Origin: Desulfobulbus oralis
GTDB taxonomy: Bacteria; Desulfobacterota; Desulfobulbia; Desulfobulbales; Desulfobulbaceae
Assembly: GCF_002952055.1 (NCBI RefSeq)
Contig: NZ_CP021255.1
Span: 248,001-312,000, forward strand
Length of the DNA: 64,000 nucleotides
Direction: 5' to 3'
The notes below the pieces were generated by a model that was not told the DNA's origin, did not search any database, and saw nothing but the letters and a program-made list of their open reading frames with translations. Numbering within the stretch: the stretch's first letter is position 1; each line of letters begins with the position of its first letter. Below, piece after piece: positions 46,129 to 55,885 of the stretch. The translations under genes were made by a program, and so were the position numbers.

Positions 46129-49100
46129 ATGTTCACCATGCCCAAGTACAAGGAGCGGATCAGCCTCATTCCCGGCGGCTGCCCCCAACTGCTGGATTTT
46201 GCCGCCGACCTGAACGCGATCCCCAAGATGCGGCGCAACTTCGAGGAGCGCAGGGCTCAGGCGGAGGACGGCACATCCAAGGTGCGGCTCTTTCCCATTG
46301 TGGCCAAGGACGAAAGGCTGGTGGACGCCATCGAGGGCCGACCGGCCCTGGGCAATGGCTACGATCTCGAGGCCCGGAAAACGCTTGCGCCCTGGCTTGG
46401 GCAGTGGATTCCGCTGCCCTTTCTCCGGGAGCGGGAGCAGCGGTGGGCAGACGACGACGTCTGCCGGGTGGAGTACGGCCCCAGCAACTGGGCCCGCGCC
46501 CGGCTGGTGATGAGCGATTCCGCCCCGGACACGCTCCGCATCGTGCTGGCCTTTGACATGCAGGTGGAGAGCCCCAGGGATGGGGGCTACTGCGCCCTGT
46601 CGCCGCAGGACGTGAGCGCCCATGCCCAGTTCCGGCTGGCCTGGCAGCCAAGGGACAACGCCTGGTTTCTGAACGAAGCCTGGGTGGACGACTGGCTGAA
46701 AGAAATCTGGAGCGCCTGGCAGAAAAAAAACCGCCGCCGGCCGCAGGAAGGCGATCCGGAGCTGGAACACCTGGCGAGTTACCTCACCGTGCTGGAGCTG
46801 CTCGATCACTGCATCCAAGGGACCAGGGTCTATGTCATCAACCCCGAGCACCGCAACCCCATTGACGTGGACCTGGTGTTGGACATCGGCAACTCGCGCA
46901 CCACGGGCATCCTGATCGAGACCCGCGCCCAGAGCATCACCAACCTGAACGACAGCTATCTCCTGCAGCTTCGGGACATGGATCAGCCGGAGCATGTCTA
47001 TACCGAGCCCTTTGAAACCCGCATCGAATTTTCGGAAATCAGCTTTGGCAACGACGCCCTGAGCCGCCGCTCCGGCCGCAGGACCCCGGCCTTTGTCTGG
47101 CCCTCTCCGGTGCGCATCGGGCCCGAGGCCGGTCGCCTGTCCACCCAGTCGCTCTGCGTGGAAGGCAGCACCGGCATGTCCAGCCCCAAGCGCTATCTCT
47201 GGGACGAGCGCGACTGGCAGCAGAGCTGGCGCTTCAATACCCGGGGCCAGGGCGAGGAGCCCTACGTCACCCGCGGGCTGCTGGCGCAGCAGCTCAACTC
47301 CAGCGGCACCCCGCTCTGCTGCATGCAGGACAGGCTCTTTCTGCGCAACCGGATTTTGAACAAGCAGGAGAAGGAAAGCGCCTTCGAGTCGCTCTTCACC
47401 CGCTCGTCCCTGATGATGTTCCTCCTGGTGGAACTCATCCAGCAGGCGCTCCTGACCATCAACTCGCCGGGCCAGCGGGAACGCCACGATTTCTCCGACC
47501 AGCCGCGCCGGCTCAGGCAGCTCATCTTCACCGTGCCGGCCGGCATGCCCCTGGCCGAACAGCGCATCTACCGCCGCTGGGCCCACTGGGCCGTGCATGT
47601 GCTCTGGGAGGCGCTGGGCTGGGAGCAGTACTACAGCGACAGCAGGGGCGCGCCGCAGCGCGGCCTCCGGGTCGATTACCGCAGCAACCCGCAGGTGCGC
47701 TGCAACTGGGACGAGGCCACCTGCACGCAGTTGGTCTACATCTACAACGAAATCACCCGCAAGCTCCAGGGCGACGCCCACCTCTTCTGCCAGCTGGCGG
47801 GACGGCCACGGCCGGAATACGGAGAGCATCCCTGCATCCGAGTCGCCACCATCGACATCGGCGGCGGCACCACGGATCTGTCCATCACCACCTTCGAGCT
47901 GCAGAGCGATGCCGGTTCCACGGCCCGCATGGCGGCGCATCCGGAATTTCATGACGGCTTCAATCTGGCGGGCGACGATGTGCTCCGGGCCGTGGTGGAA
48001 AAGCACGTGCTGGGCGCGCTGGCCGAGGCCATGGCCCAGGCAGGCGTCAAAAACACCGGCATGGCGCTGCCCAATCTCTTTGGCCGCGAGGTCATGGACC
48101 GCACCCAGGAGAGCCGCAATCTGCGCGGCCAGTTTATCCGGCAGGTGGCGGTGCCGGTGGCGCTCTGCATCCTGGCGCTCTACGAGCAGGCCGATCTGAA
48201 GAGCGGCAGCGGCATTATCACCTGTCGCATTCGCGACTGCTTCCAGTTCCCGCTGGCCAATGGCGAAAACGGCGACGAAGGGGCCATGGCGGGCGAGGCC
48301 CAGGCGCCCGAGCTGCCCTGCCCGCGGCACCCCGCGCCCAATCGGGCGGCCACCCGCTATCTGGAGCAGTACGTGCAGGACAATGGCGGCGACCTGCTCT
48401 TCAATGTGCTGGACGTGCCGCTCCGCATCGACCCCAAGGGGGTCAACGACACGGTGCGCAGCGCGCTGGAGGAGGTGCTTGCCAATCTCTGCGAGGTTAT
48501 CCACAGCTATGACTGCGACGCCCTGCTGCTCACCGGCCGGCCCAGCCGCTGGCCGGGCATCATCGGCAGCGTCTTCGCCCATCTGCCCGTCCCGCCCGAC
48601 CGCATTTTCCCCATGGGTGACTACCGGGTGGGCGGCTGGTACCCCTTCTCGGACGCCCTGGGTCACATGACCGACCCCAAAACCACGGTGGTGGTGGGCG
48701 CCATCCTCTGCACCCTGGCCGAAGGCCAACTGGAGGGCTTTTCCTTTGACCCGGCCAGGCTGAGCCTGACCTCAACGGCCCGCTTCATCGGCGAGATGGA
48801 GCTGAACGGCCAGATCAAGCGGCCCAAGGTCTGGTTCGAGGTGGACGTAAACAGCCGGGAAGGCCGGGAACAGACCCGGACGATTACCTTCGGCGGCCCC
48901 ATCGCCGTGGGCTTCCGGCAGCTCGATGTGGAACGCTGGACCACGACCCGCTTCTATCTGCTGGAATTCGTGGATGAAAACGCCCGGCGCGACTACGCGC
49001 CCCGCCTGCCCCTCACGGTCACCCTGACCCTTGTCGTGGCCGAGCTGGACGAGAGCGGCCATCAGGACCCGAACCGTGCGGAACGGGACGAGGGCGAGTT

Positions 49101-49224
49101 CTTCATCGAAGAGGTGCTGGACAGAAACGGCGACAGCATTCCCACCAACGCGCTGGAGATCCGGCTCCAGACCCTGCCCCGGGACGAGGGCTTCTGGCTG
49201 GACACCGGCATCATCTCCGACTGA
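46129..49224 (+). CDS. srfB: SrfB-family actin/Hsp70-like ATPase
   Basis: A 1031-residue cytosolic protein of the SrfB family, named from a Salmonella SsrB-regulated locus. It bears the actin/Hsp70 nucleotide-site motifs: PHOSPHATE 1 DLVLDIGNSRTTGILIE at about 246, PHOSPHATE 2 ATIDIGGGTTDLSITTF at about 573, and an adenosine-like LLLTGRPSRWPG at about 798. The first 240 and last 130 residues are extensions of unknown structure. GGGAGG lies six bases before ATG 46129. It is always found beside SrfC as far as I recall; the pair should form the cytosolic motor or scaffold of the system. Confidence 0.9.
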   Translation: MFTMPKYKERISLIPGGCPQLLDFAADLNAIPKMRRNFEERRAQAEDGTSKVRLFPIVAKDERLVDAIEGRPALGNGYDLEARKTLAPWLGQWIPLPFLREREQRWADDDVCRVEYGPSNWARARLVMSDSAPDTLRIVLAFDMQVESPRDGGYCALSPQDVSAHAQFRLAWQPRDNAWFLNEAWVDDWLKEIWSAWQKKNRRRPQEGDPELEHLASYLTVLELLDHCIQGTRVYVINPEHRNPIDVDLVLDIGNSRTTGILIETRAQSITNLNDSYLLQLRDMDQPEHVYTEPFETRIEFSEISFGNDALSRRSGRRTPAFVWPSPVRIGPEAGRLSTQSLCVEGSTGMSSPKRYLWDERDWQQSWRFNTRGQGEEPYVTRGLLAQQLNSSGTPLCCMQDRLFLRNRILNKQEKESAFESLFTRSSLMMFLLVELIQQALLTINSPGQRERHDFSDQPRRLRQLIFTVPAGMPLAEQRIYRRWAHWAVHVLWEALGWEQYYSDSRGAPQRGLRVDYRSNPQVRCNWDEATCTQLVYIYNEITRKLQGDAHLFCQLAGRPRPEYGEHPCIRVATIDIGGGTTDLSITTFELQSDAGSTARMAAHPEFHDGFNLAGDDVLRAVVEKHVLGALAEAMAQAGVKNTGMALPNLFGREVMDRTQESRNLRGQFIRQVAVPVALCILALYEQADLKSGSGIITCRIRDCFQFPLANGENGDEGAMAGEAQAPELPCPRHPAPNRAATRYLEQYVQDNGGDLLFNVLDVPLRIDPKGVNDTVRSALEEVLANLCEVIHSYDCDALLLTGRPSRWPGIIGSVFAHLPVPPDRIFPMGDYRVGGWYPFSDALGHMTDPKTTVVVGAILCTLAEGQLEGFSFDPARLSLTSTARFIGEMELNGQIKRPKVWFEVDVNSREGREQTRTITFGGPIAVGFRQLDVERWTTTRFYLLEFVDENARRDYAPRLPLTVTLTLVVAELDESGHQDPNRAERDEGEFFIEEVLDRNGDSIPTNALEIRLQTLPRDEGFWLDTGIISD

Positions 49225-49262
49225 AAAACGCAGGCCAGGCACAAATGCAAGGAGTACGCGAC

Positions 49263-51908
49263 ATGGAGCTTTCACAGTATGCCCGGGAACTGGCTGCCGC
49301 CTGCAGGGACGCGGGCGCCTGGGTGACGCGCAACAGCGAGCTGGTGCGCAACGAGCAGGAGGGGCTTTTGAAGGAACTCCGGCGGGCGGGCCGCATGTTC
49401 GGGCGCTGCGCCCGGGCCGCAGACCGCAAGATGTGCGCCGGCGTGTTCGGCCCCAGTCAGGCCGGCAAATCCTACCTCATCTCCGCCCTGGCACGGGACA
49501 CGGAGGGCAACCTGCAGGCCCGCTTCGGCGCGGAGATGCACGACTTCATCAGCGAGATCAATCCGGAAGGCGGCAAGGAATCCACCGGACTGGTGACCCG
49601 CTTCACCATGACCCGGCCGGAGAGCCTGCCGGAAGGCCATCCCGTGCAGATCCGGCTGCTGAGCGAAACCGATCTCGTCAAGATCATCGCCAACACCTGG
49701 TTCGCCGACTGCGAGCACAAGGAAGAGCCGCAGAGCGACATCAAAACGAGCCTGGACGCTCTGGCCGGCCGCACCCAAAAGGCCACGGACTCCCCCATCG
49801 ATCTGGACGCGCTCGAAGATCTGCGCGAATACCTGGTCCGGGACTTCCGGGCCAAGGCGCGGGTGCAGGAACTGGAGCGCAGCTTCTGGGAGCAGGCGCT
49901 CGCCATCGGCCCGCACTTGGGGCTGGAGGACCGCATTCTGCTCTACGCCCTCATCTGGGACGAGACCACGGCCTTCACCGCTCTGCTGCGACGCCTTTTG
50001 CAGGCGCTCGAAGCGCTGGGGCACAGCGATACGGCCTTTGCCCCCCTGGGCGCGCTCATCCCGAGAGAGGGCAGCATCATCGACGTGGCGACCCTCGCCA
50101 ATCTGGAAAGCGAAAGCGGCGGCAGCGACGAGACGCTCGACATCGTCAGCGCAGGCGGCCGGCACGCGAGCCTGCCCCGGGCCGTGGTGACGGCGCTCAC
50201 AGCCGAACTCAGCATTGTCATGGACAAGCAGCCAGCGCCCTATTTCGAGCACACCGACCTGCTGGACTTCCCCGGCTACCGCTCCCGCTACAAGTTCGAC
50301 GACGTGCGGCGCGAGCTGGAAAAACCGGGGCTGCTCAGGGAAATGTTCCTGCGCGGCAAGGTGGCCTACCTCTTCCAGCGCTACTGCGCCGAACGCGAGC
50401 TGACCAGCATGCTGCTCTGCATCGGCCCCAGCAACCAGGAGGTGCAGGATCTGCCCGGCGTCATCAACGACTGGATCTGCAGCACCCACGGCGAACGGCC
50501 GGAGGAACGCGCGGGCCGGCAGGTCTCGCTCTTCTTCGTACTCACCAAGTTTGACATGGAATTCGAGCAGAAAAAGGGCGCGCCTTCGGTGGAAATCCGC
50601 TGGGACAACCGCCTGCACGCCTCGCTGCTGGACTTTTTCGGCAAGCAGCACGACTGGCCCCATGAATGGGACGGCGTCCATGCCTTCAACAACATGTTTC
50701 TGCTCAGGAATCCGAATTTCCGCTTTGACGCGATTCTGGAATACGACGAGGCTGGCCGGGAAAAAGGCATCCGGCCCCAGATGCAGGCCTATGTGAACGA
50801 GCTGGAAAACGCCTTCATGCACAGCAGGCTCGTGGCCGCGCATTTCCGGAATCCCCGGTTCGCCTGGGATGCGGCCATGAAGCTGAACGACGGCGGCATC
50901 AGTCATATCCGGGAGAGTCTGAGTCCGCTCTGCAACCCGGAAATCAAGCGGGCCCAGCTCCTGCAGAGCATCGCCACGACGCGGAATGCCCTGCATCAAA
51001 GGCTCAGGACTTTTTACCAGACCGACGACCGGGAGGAAATGCGCCGGCAGAAGCAGCAGTTCGTGAACACGCTCTTTGCCCGGCTGGGCCAACTGGAAAA
51101 AAGCCAGCAGCGGCTGGGGCTGCTGCTGCGCAGCTTTACGGTCAGCGACGCGGACATCTGCGACCTGCACCCCGAGGCCTTCCGCCGCTTTCTGGCCCTG
51201 CGGGAAGAGGGCCAGCCGGAGGAGGCGCCGGCCGCGCCCGCGGACGATTTCCTCGACAATCCCTTCGAATCGGCCGAAACGCCGGCCGCACCCGCGGAAA
51301 GCACGGCCCCGCCCGGGCCGGGCCAGGACGAAGCGGCCTTTTTCGCCTCCTATATCGAAAGCAGTTGGGTGGGCCGCCTGCACGAGCTGGCGGACGATCC
51401 GGCCCTGCAAAAGTACTTCATGCTGCCGGGGCAGGATTTCTCCGGTCTGGTGGGCGAGCTGGCGACCGGCGTGGCCCGCATGGGCCTGAGCCGGCACATG
51501 GCCGCCCTGTTCCGCAAAGCCGCGGCCTACGCCAACACCAGAAAGGAGAGCATTGTGCGCCAGCAGGCCAGCATCGCGGCCCACTGCCTGAACAGCTATG
51601 TCAACTGGCTGGGCTTTGACCCCCTGACCAGGACGGAGAGCGAACGCAGCATCGTGGTGCAAACCCGGGAGGGGTCGGTCAATGTGCCGCTTTTCCAGCC
51701 GCTGCCGCCCGTTCAGGGCTGGCCACAGCTTGCGGAAAGCCGCAGCGGCTACACGGCGCTGTGGTTCCGCGACTGGCTCTACGCCCTGCGCCAACTGGTC
51801 ATGGACAACGTGAACTTCGACGGCGACCAGACCATCAACGTCGAGGAAAACGCGGCCCTGGGCGGCATCCTGCGTCAACTGGCGGACAGCGGCCGGGGAG
51901 CAGCCTGA
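49263..51908 (+). CDS. srfC: SrfC-family dynamin-like GTPase
   Basis: From ATG 49263 (AAGGAG eight bases before), 881 residues. The GTPase motifs are G1 GPSQAGKSY at about 62-70, G3 DFPG in HTDLLDFPGYRSR at about 335, and G4 TKFD in VLTKFDMEF at about 428. Long helical regions after residue 480 resemble the stalk of dynamin-like or SrfC/Virul_Fac proteins. It lies 38 bases after srfB and would be cytosolic or peripheral to the membrane. Homologues are annotated as virulence factors, and an Xenorhabdus SrfABC set was reported as cytotoxic, so a role in toxin delivery is conceivable. Confidence 0.9.
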   Translation: MELSQYARELAAACRDAGAWVTRNSELVRNEQEGLLKELRRAGRMFGRCARAADRKMCAGVFGPSQAGKSYLISALARDTEGNLQARFGAEMHDFISEINPEGGKESTGLVTRFTMTRPESLPEGHPVQIRLLSETDLVKIIANTWFADCEHKEEPQSDIKTSLDALAGRTQKATDSPIDLDALEDLREYLVRDFRAKARVQELERSFWEQALAIGPHLGLEDRILLYALIWDETTAFTALLRRLLQALEALGHSDTAFAPLGALIPREGSIIDVATLANLESESGGSDETLDIVSAGGRHASLPRAVVTALTAELSIVMDKQPAPYFEHTDLLDFPGYRSRYKFDDVRRELEKPGLLREMFLRGKVAYLFQRYCAERELTSMLLCIGPSNQEVQDLPGVINDWICSTHGERPEERAGRQVSLFFVLTKFDMEFEQKKGAPSVEIRWDNRLHASLLDFFGKQHDWPHEWDGVHAFNNMFLLRNPNFRFDAILEYDEAGREKGIRPQMQAYVNELENAFMHSRLVAAHFRNPRFAWDAAMKLNDGGISHIRESLSPLCNPEIKRAQLLQSIATTRNALHQRLRTFYQTDDREEMRRQKQQFVNTLFARLGQLEKSQQRLGLLLRSFTVSDADICDLHPEAFRRFLALREEGQPEEAPAAPADDFLDNPFESAETPAAPAESTAPPGPGQDEAAFFASYIESSWVGRLHELADDPALQKYFMLPGQDFSGLVGELATGVARMGLSRHMAALFRKAAAYANTRKESIVRQQASIAAHCLNSYVNWLGFDPLTRTESERSIVVQTREGSVNVPLFQPLPPVQGWPQLAESRSGYTALWFRDWLYALRQLVMDNVNFDGDQTINVEENAALGGILRQLADSGRGAA

Positions 51909-51935
51909 AAAAACGGCACAGAACAAAGGCAGGCC

Positions 51936-53075
51936 ATGAAGATCAGCTACGAAAACGACGCAGGGCGGGGGCCGGGCCACGGTTTGCTGCGCTGCACCAT
52001 GGATGCGGGCGAACTCTGCCCGGAAGGGCCCTGCACGCTCGTGCTGCAACGAAGCGAGGACCACGGCTATCTGGGCCAAAACGGCTGGGGCGGGCAGAAA
52101 AACGGCCTCGAGGTGACAGCGGAACGCGGGGCCAATGGCGAACTGCTCCTGTTTTTGGAGCCGCAGATCGTAAACCAGCTCGTGCCGCTCCAGAACTACC
52201 GGGCCACCGTGCAGCCCGCAGAGGGCACGGCCTTGAAAACCGTGCAGTTTCGGGCCCAGACTATCGTCTACAGCCCGGAAGCCCCGGGCGGCAACATGGC
52301 CGAAGCGGCCCGGCCGGAACCCATGCCGGCAGGAGATGCTCCGGAAGCGGAACGGCCTGACGCAGCGCAGGCAGCCATCCCCCAGGACACGGCGGCAGCG
52401 GCGCTTGCCCATCCTCCAGAGGAGGAAGAGCCGCTGCTTCCGCCGGAAGAGGATCCTTTGATCATCAGGGAGGAGCAAGCGCACAAATCCGGCCAGGGCA
52501 GGCTCCTCATCATCGTGCTGGCCATAGTGGCGGTGCTGGCCCTGGCCGGCGCGGCGGGCTGGGCCTTCTTTCTGCGGCACAAGCCAGTGGAGCCGGACAG
52601 CGGGCCCGGGCCGCAGATGCCCATCGAAAAGCCGGCACCACCGGAGCCAACGCCACCGGAGCCTGCACCACCGAAGCCGCCGTCTTCGCCCGAAAAAACG
52701 CCCGCCCCAACTCCGGCCCAGAGCACCGAGGACCGGGTCAGGGCCTTTTTTACCGGGCCGGATCGCAACCCGGCAGCAGCGGCCCGGCTCAGCCGCGAAC
52801 TAAGCGCCGCCACTCCGGCCGAGCAGGATGCGCTCTACCGGCTCTACACCTATGCGGCAGACAGCGGCGAGCCCGAGATCCTGCGTCACTACGCCGCCTG
52901 TCTGGATCCGTCGAAGCCCCAGTGGGGCAGTATCGGCAAGGATCCGGCCGCAGCCTGGCAGCTCTACGAGCGGGCCGAGGCCAGCGAGGCCCAGCAACAG
53001 ATGAAGAGCTGGCTGGAGCAGCAGGCCGCAGGCGGCGATGCCCAGGCCGCAGCCTGGCTGCGCAGCCTGCAGTGA
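51936..53075 (+). CDS. Bitopic protein with proline-rich periplasmic linker
   Basis: A 379-residue protein. Residues 1-115 look like a beta-rich cytosolic domain (RCTMDAGELCPEGPCTLVLQ). An acidic Ala/Pro/Glu linker follows, then one membrane helix at about 188-212 (LLIIVLAIVAVLALAGAAGWAFF), a Pro/Lys-rich periplasmic spacer (PEPTPPEPAPPKPP) and a helical C-terminal domain with Sel1/TPR-like periodicity (AEQDALYRLYTYAADSG, AAWQLYERAEASEA). The layout recalls TonB-type or SPOR-type spanning proteins linking cytosol and periplasm. It lies between srfC and the VWA gene. Confidence 0.65.
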   Translation: MKISYENDAGRGPGHGLLRCTMDAGELCPEGPCTLVLQRSEDHGYLGQNGWGGQKNGLEVTAERGANGELLLFLEPQIVNQLVPLQNYRATVQPAEGTALKTVQFRAQTIVYSPEAPGGNMAEAARPEPMPAGDAPEAERPDAAQAAIPQDTAAAALAHPPEEEEPLLPPEEDPLIIREEQAHKSGQGRLLIIVLAIVAVLALAGAAGWAFFLRHKPVEPDSGPGPQMPIEKPAPPEPTPPEPAPPKPPSSPEKTPAPTPAQSTEDRVRAFFTGPDRNPAAAARLSRELSAATPAEQDALYRLYTYAADSGEPEILRHYAACLDPSKPQWGSIGKDPAAAWQLYERAEASEAQQQMKSWLEQQAAGGDAQAAAWLRSLQ

Positions 53076-53115
53076 AAGCCCCCAAGAGACAAGTCCCTTT
53101 CAGGAGACATCAGCC

Positions 53116-55107
53116 ATGAAAGCCCTTTCCGCCATCCTCCTGCCGGCAGGTCTGATCCTTGCCGCCCTGCTGTGCAGCCTGCCGGCGACCGCAGCCGGGG
53201 CCCGGACGCCTCTGCTCCAGCCGGGTAAAAAAAGCGTGTACCAGCGGGTGCTCAGTCACCCGGGCGCCAGACTCTACGCCGGCCCGGAGGCCGATGCCCA
53301 GGTCAAAAACGACCGGGTCAAAACCTTCACCGTCTTCTACATCTACGGCCGGCAGGGCGAACGCCTTGAGGTGGGCGCAGGCAGCTCGGGCGCGGACGGC
53401 TGGGTGGACGCCAGCATGGTCACCGAATGGCCGCAGGCCATCACCATGCTCTTTACCGACCGCACGGGCCGTGCCCCGGTCTACTTCTTCCGCGACCGCG
53501 AATCGCTGGAAAAGACCTGTCAGGCCGACAATGTAACCGATACGATCCGGCAATACGCGGCTGCCATAGAGCAGAAAAAGCAGCCGGCGGACTTCCCGGT
53601 TGTCGCCAGCGAGCCGGCGGACAGCGCGGTTGCCCAGAAAAACTTCTACCTTATGCCGGTTCTGAATATTGACAGCCGCTATCAGGGTCTGAACCTGGTG
53701 GAGGTGGCCGCCATCAATCCGGGCAGCGGCGAGGGCGGCAATGGGGCAGCCGTTGCGGACCGGAAGGCCACGTCGGCTCCGGCCGAGCTGCGCACCGGCA
53801 TTGCCTTTGTCATTGACACCACCATCTCCATGAAGCCCTATATCGACCAGAGCCTGAAGCTCATTCGCCATCTCTACGACGAGCTGGAGAAAAGCCCCTA
53901 CCGCGACAAGATGGCCTTTGCCGTGGTGGCCTTCCGCAGCAACATGGAGCGCACGCCGGAGATTGGCTATACCGCCAAAATCATCTGCGATTTCACCACA
54001 GTGCAGGACCGGGCCCGGCTGGAGCATGCGCTGGCCCAGGTGCAGGAGGCCACGGTCTCGACCCACGACGTGAACGAGGACGCCTTTGCCGGCATCAAGG
54101 AGGGCGTGGACAAGCTCAGTTGGAAGGACTACGGCGGCCGCGTCATGCTGATGATCAGCGACGCCGGGCCGCTGGGCGCGGGTGATCCCACCTCCCAGAC
54201 CGGGCTGTCGCCGGAAGCTTTGGCCGACTATCTGCGGGAAAACCGCATCTATCTCACCGCGCTGCACCTCAAGACGCCGGCCGCGATCCAGAACCACAGG
54301 TACGCGGCCGAAGCCTACCGCACGCTGACCATGCAGAGCGACAATCAGGCCAGCTATATTCCGCTGGACGCCTCGACCCCCCAACAGGGCACCGCCGGGT
54401 TCCACAGGACAGGACAGATTCTGGCGGAGAGCTACGGCAAGGTGGTCACGGCCACGGCCGAGGGCCGGCTTCTGGACACGCCCAGGCAGGAGAGCCAAAA
54501 AGACCTGTCGCCGGAAGACGAGGCCAGGCGCATCGCCGAAAGCACCGGCTACGCCATGCAGCTCCAGTTTCTGGGCGACCGCAGCCATGCTGCCGCGCCG
54601 CAGGTGGTCAGGGCCTGGCTCGCCGATGCGGATCTGGCCAGGCTGGAAAACAACGGGGGCGCGCCCATTCTGGCCGTAAGCCCTGCGGTGCTGCTCACCA
54701 AGAGCCAGCTCAGCAATCTCCACAAGCAGCTCAAGCTCATCCTCCAGGGCAGCAGGGAAGCCTTTCTGAACGGCAATGACGATCTTTTCGGCCAGATCCG
54801 TTCCGCCGCGGCCCAGATGAGCCGCGACCCGGCCCAGTTCACCCTGCATCCGGACCGCAACCTGGTGGAAAACGGACTTTTGGACGAGGTGCTGAACGAC
54901 CTGCCCTACAAGAGCACCGTGGGCGCCCTGACCCAGAAGAGCTGGGAAGACATGTCCACCGGCGAGCGCGATGCCTTCAACCGCCGGCTGGAAGGCCTGC
55001 TCGCCCGCTATGAGGAGTACGACCGGGATGCCACCCACTGGGAAACCTTTGGCGCCCCCAACCCCGAGGACTGGGTCTACCGCGTACCACTGTCCATGTT
55101 GCCCTGA
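53116..55107 (+). CDS. Periplasmic VWA-domain protein similar to the T6SS PpkA sensor part
   Basis: From ATG 53116 (AGGAG ten bases before), 663 residues. A signal peptide (1-27) is followed by an SH3-like module (QPGKKSVYQRVLSHPGARLYAG to EVGAGSSGADGWVDAS) and a von Willebrand A domain from about 228. Its MIDAS reads D234-T-T-I-S238, then the DVNEDAFAG and MLMISDAGPLG segments. Helices follow at the end (about 520-663). From memory the SH3-like plus VWA order matches the periplasmic half of PpkA kinases of type VI systems, here without a kinase domain. The following gene pair is an ABC transporter, again as in TagST-PpkA loci. Confidence 0.78.
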   Translation: MKALSAILLPAGLILAALLCSLPATAAGARTPLLQPGKKSVYQRVLSHPGARLYAGPEADAQVKNDRVKTFTVFYIYGRQGERLEVGAGSSGADGWVDASMVTEWPQAITMLFTDRTGRAPVYFFRDRESLEKTCQADNVTDTIRQYAAAIEQKKQPADFPVVASEPADSAVAQKNFYLMPVLNIDSRYQGLNLVEVAAINPGSGEGGNGAAVADRKATSAPAELRTGIAFVIDTTISMKPYIDQSLKLIRHLYDELEKSPYRDKMAFAVVAFRSNMERTPEIGYTAKIICDFTTVQDRARLEHALAQVQEATVSTHDVNEDAFAGIKEGVDKLSWKDYGGRVMLMISDAGPLGAGDPTSQTGLSPEALADYLRENRIYLTALHLKTPAAIQNHRYAAEAYRTLTMQSDNQASYIPLDASTPQQGTAGFHRTGQILAESYGKVVTATAEGRLLDTPRQESQKDLSPEDEARRIAESTGYAMQLQFLGDRSHAAAPQVVRAWLADADLARLENNGGAPILAVSPAVLLTKSQLSNLHKQLKLILQGSREAFLNGNDDLFGQIRSAAAQMSRDPAQFTLHPDRNLVENGLLDEVLNDLPYKSTVGALTQKSWEDMSTGERDAFNRRLEGLLARYEEYDRDATHWETFGAPNPEDWVYRVPLSMLP

Positions 55108-55111
55108 AAGC

Positions 55112-55885
55112 GTGCTGTACCGTATCGAAAACCTGGGCAAAAAATGGGCCCGGGAAGGGGGCTGGCGGCTTTTGATCCGCCGGCTGCACGTGGAGGCAGG
55201 GGCGCGCCTGGCGATCACCGGCCCCAGCGGTTGCGGCAAGAGCACCACGCTGGACCTTTTGGGGCTGGCGCTGGAGCCGGACAGCGCCGGCGCCTTTCTC
55301 TTCGCCCCCTGCAATCAGGCAATCGATGCGGTCCGGCTCTGGCGCGAAAAACGCCTGGACGCCATGGCCGCCCTGCGGCTGGCCCACATGGGCTATGTGC
55401 TGCAAACCGGCGGCCTGCTGCCCTTTCTGAACGTGATTGACAACATGCTGCTCACCGCCCGCATGGCCGGGCTGCCCGAAGCGGCGGCCCGGGAACAGGC
55501 CATGGCCCTTTCCCGGCAACTGGGCATCGAAGGGCTGCTCAGGGCCATGCCCGCCACGCTGTCCATTGGCGAGCGCCAGCGGGTGGCGATTGTGCGGGCG
55601 CTCACGCCCAAACCGGCGCTGATTCTGGCGGACGAACCCACGGCCGCCCTCGACCCGGCCCATGCGGCCCGGGTCATGGAGGCCTTTCTGAGCGCCGTGG
55701 ACGAGCAGGGCGGCACGCTCATTCTGGTGACCCACAATGCCGGCTGGGCGCGGCGCGGCGGGCTGACCGAGCTGCCCTTTGTCATGGAGGAGGATGAACA
55801 GGGTCTCACCGCCGTGCTGGACGACCGCAGGGACGAAGCCCTCAGCCCGCCCGATCCGGTACCGGCAAGGGGTTCGTCATGCTGA
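55112..55885 (+). CDS. LolD/MacB/TagT-type ABC ATPase
   Basis: A 257-residue ATPase starting at GTG 55112, four bases after the VWA stop. Motifs: Walker A GPSGCGKST, Q-loop LQTGGLLPFLNV, signature LSIGERQRVAIVRAL (LSIGE for LSGGQ), Walker B LILADEPTAALD, H-loop VTHN. The short size and the X-x-GERQRV form fit mechanotransmission transporters working with FtsX-type permeases. Its end overlaps the permease start by seven bases. It should power transfer of force or lipid/lipoprotein, not solute import. Confidence 0.92.
   Translation: MLYRIENLGKKWAREGGWRLLIRRLHVEAGARLAITGPSGCGKSTTLDLLGLALEPDSAGAFLFAPCNQAIDAVRLWREKRLDAMAALRLAHMGYVLQTGGLLPFLNVIDNMLLTARMAGLPEAAAREQAMALSRQLGIEGLLRAMPATLSIGERQRVAIVRALTPKPALILADEPTAALDPAHAARVMEAFLSAVDEQGGTLILVTHNAGWARRGGLTELPFVMEEDEQGLTAVLDDRRDEALSPPDPVPARGSSC

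Noticed and set aside
45961..48729. 922-codon minus-strand frame
   Set aside because: Antisense shadow of srfB in GC-rich DNA; no start signal or family motif.
49272..52580. 1102-codon minus-strand frame
   Set aside because: Antisense shadow of srfC and the next gene; composition typical of reverse-complement reading.
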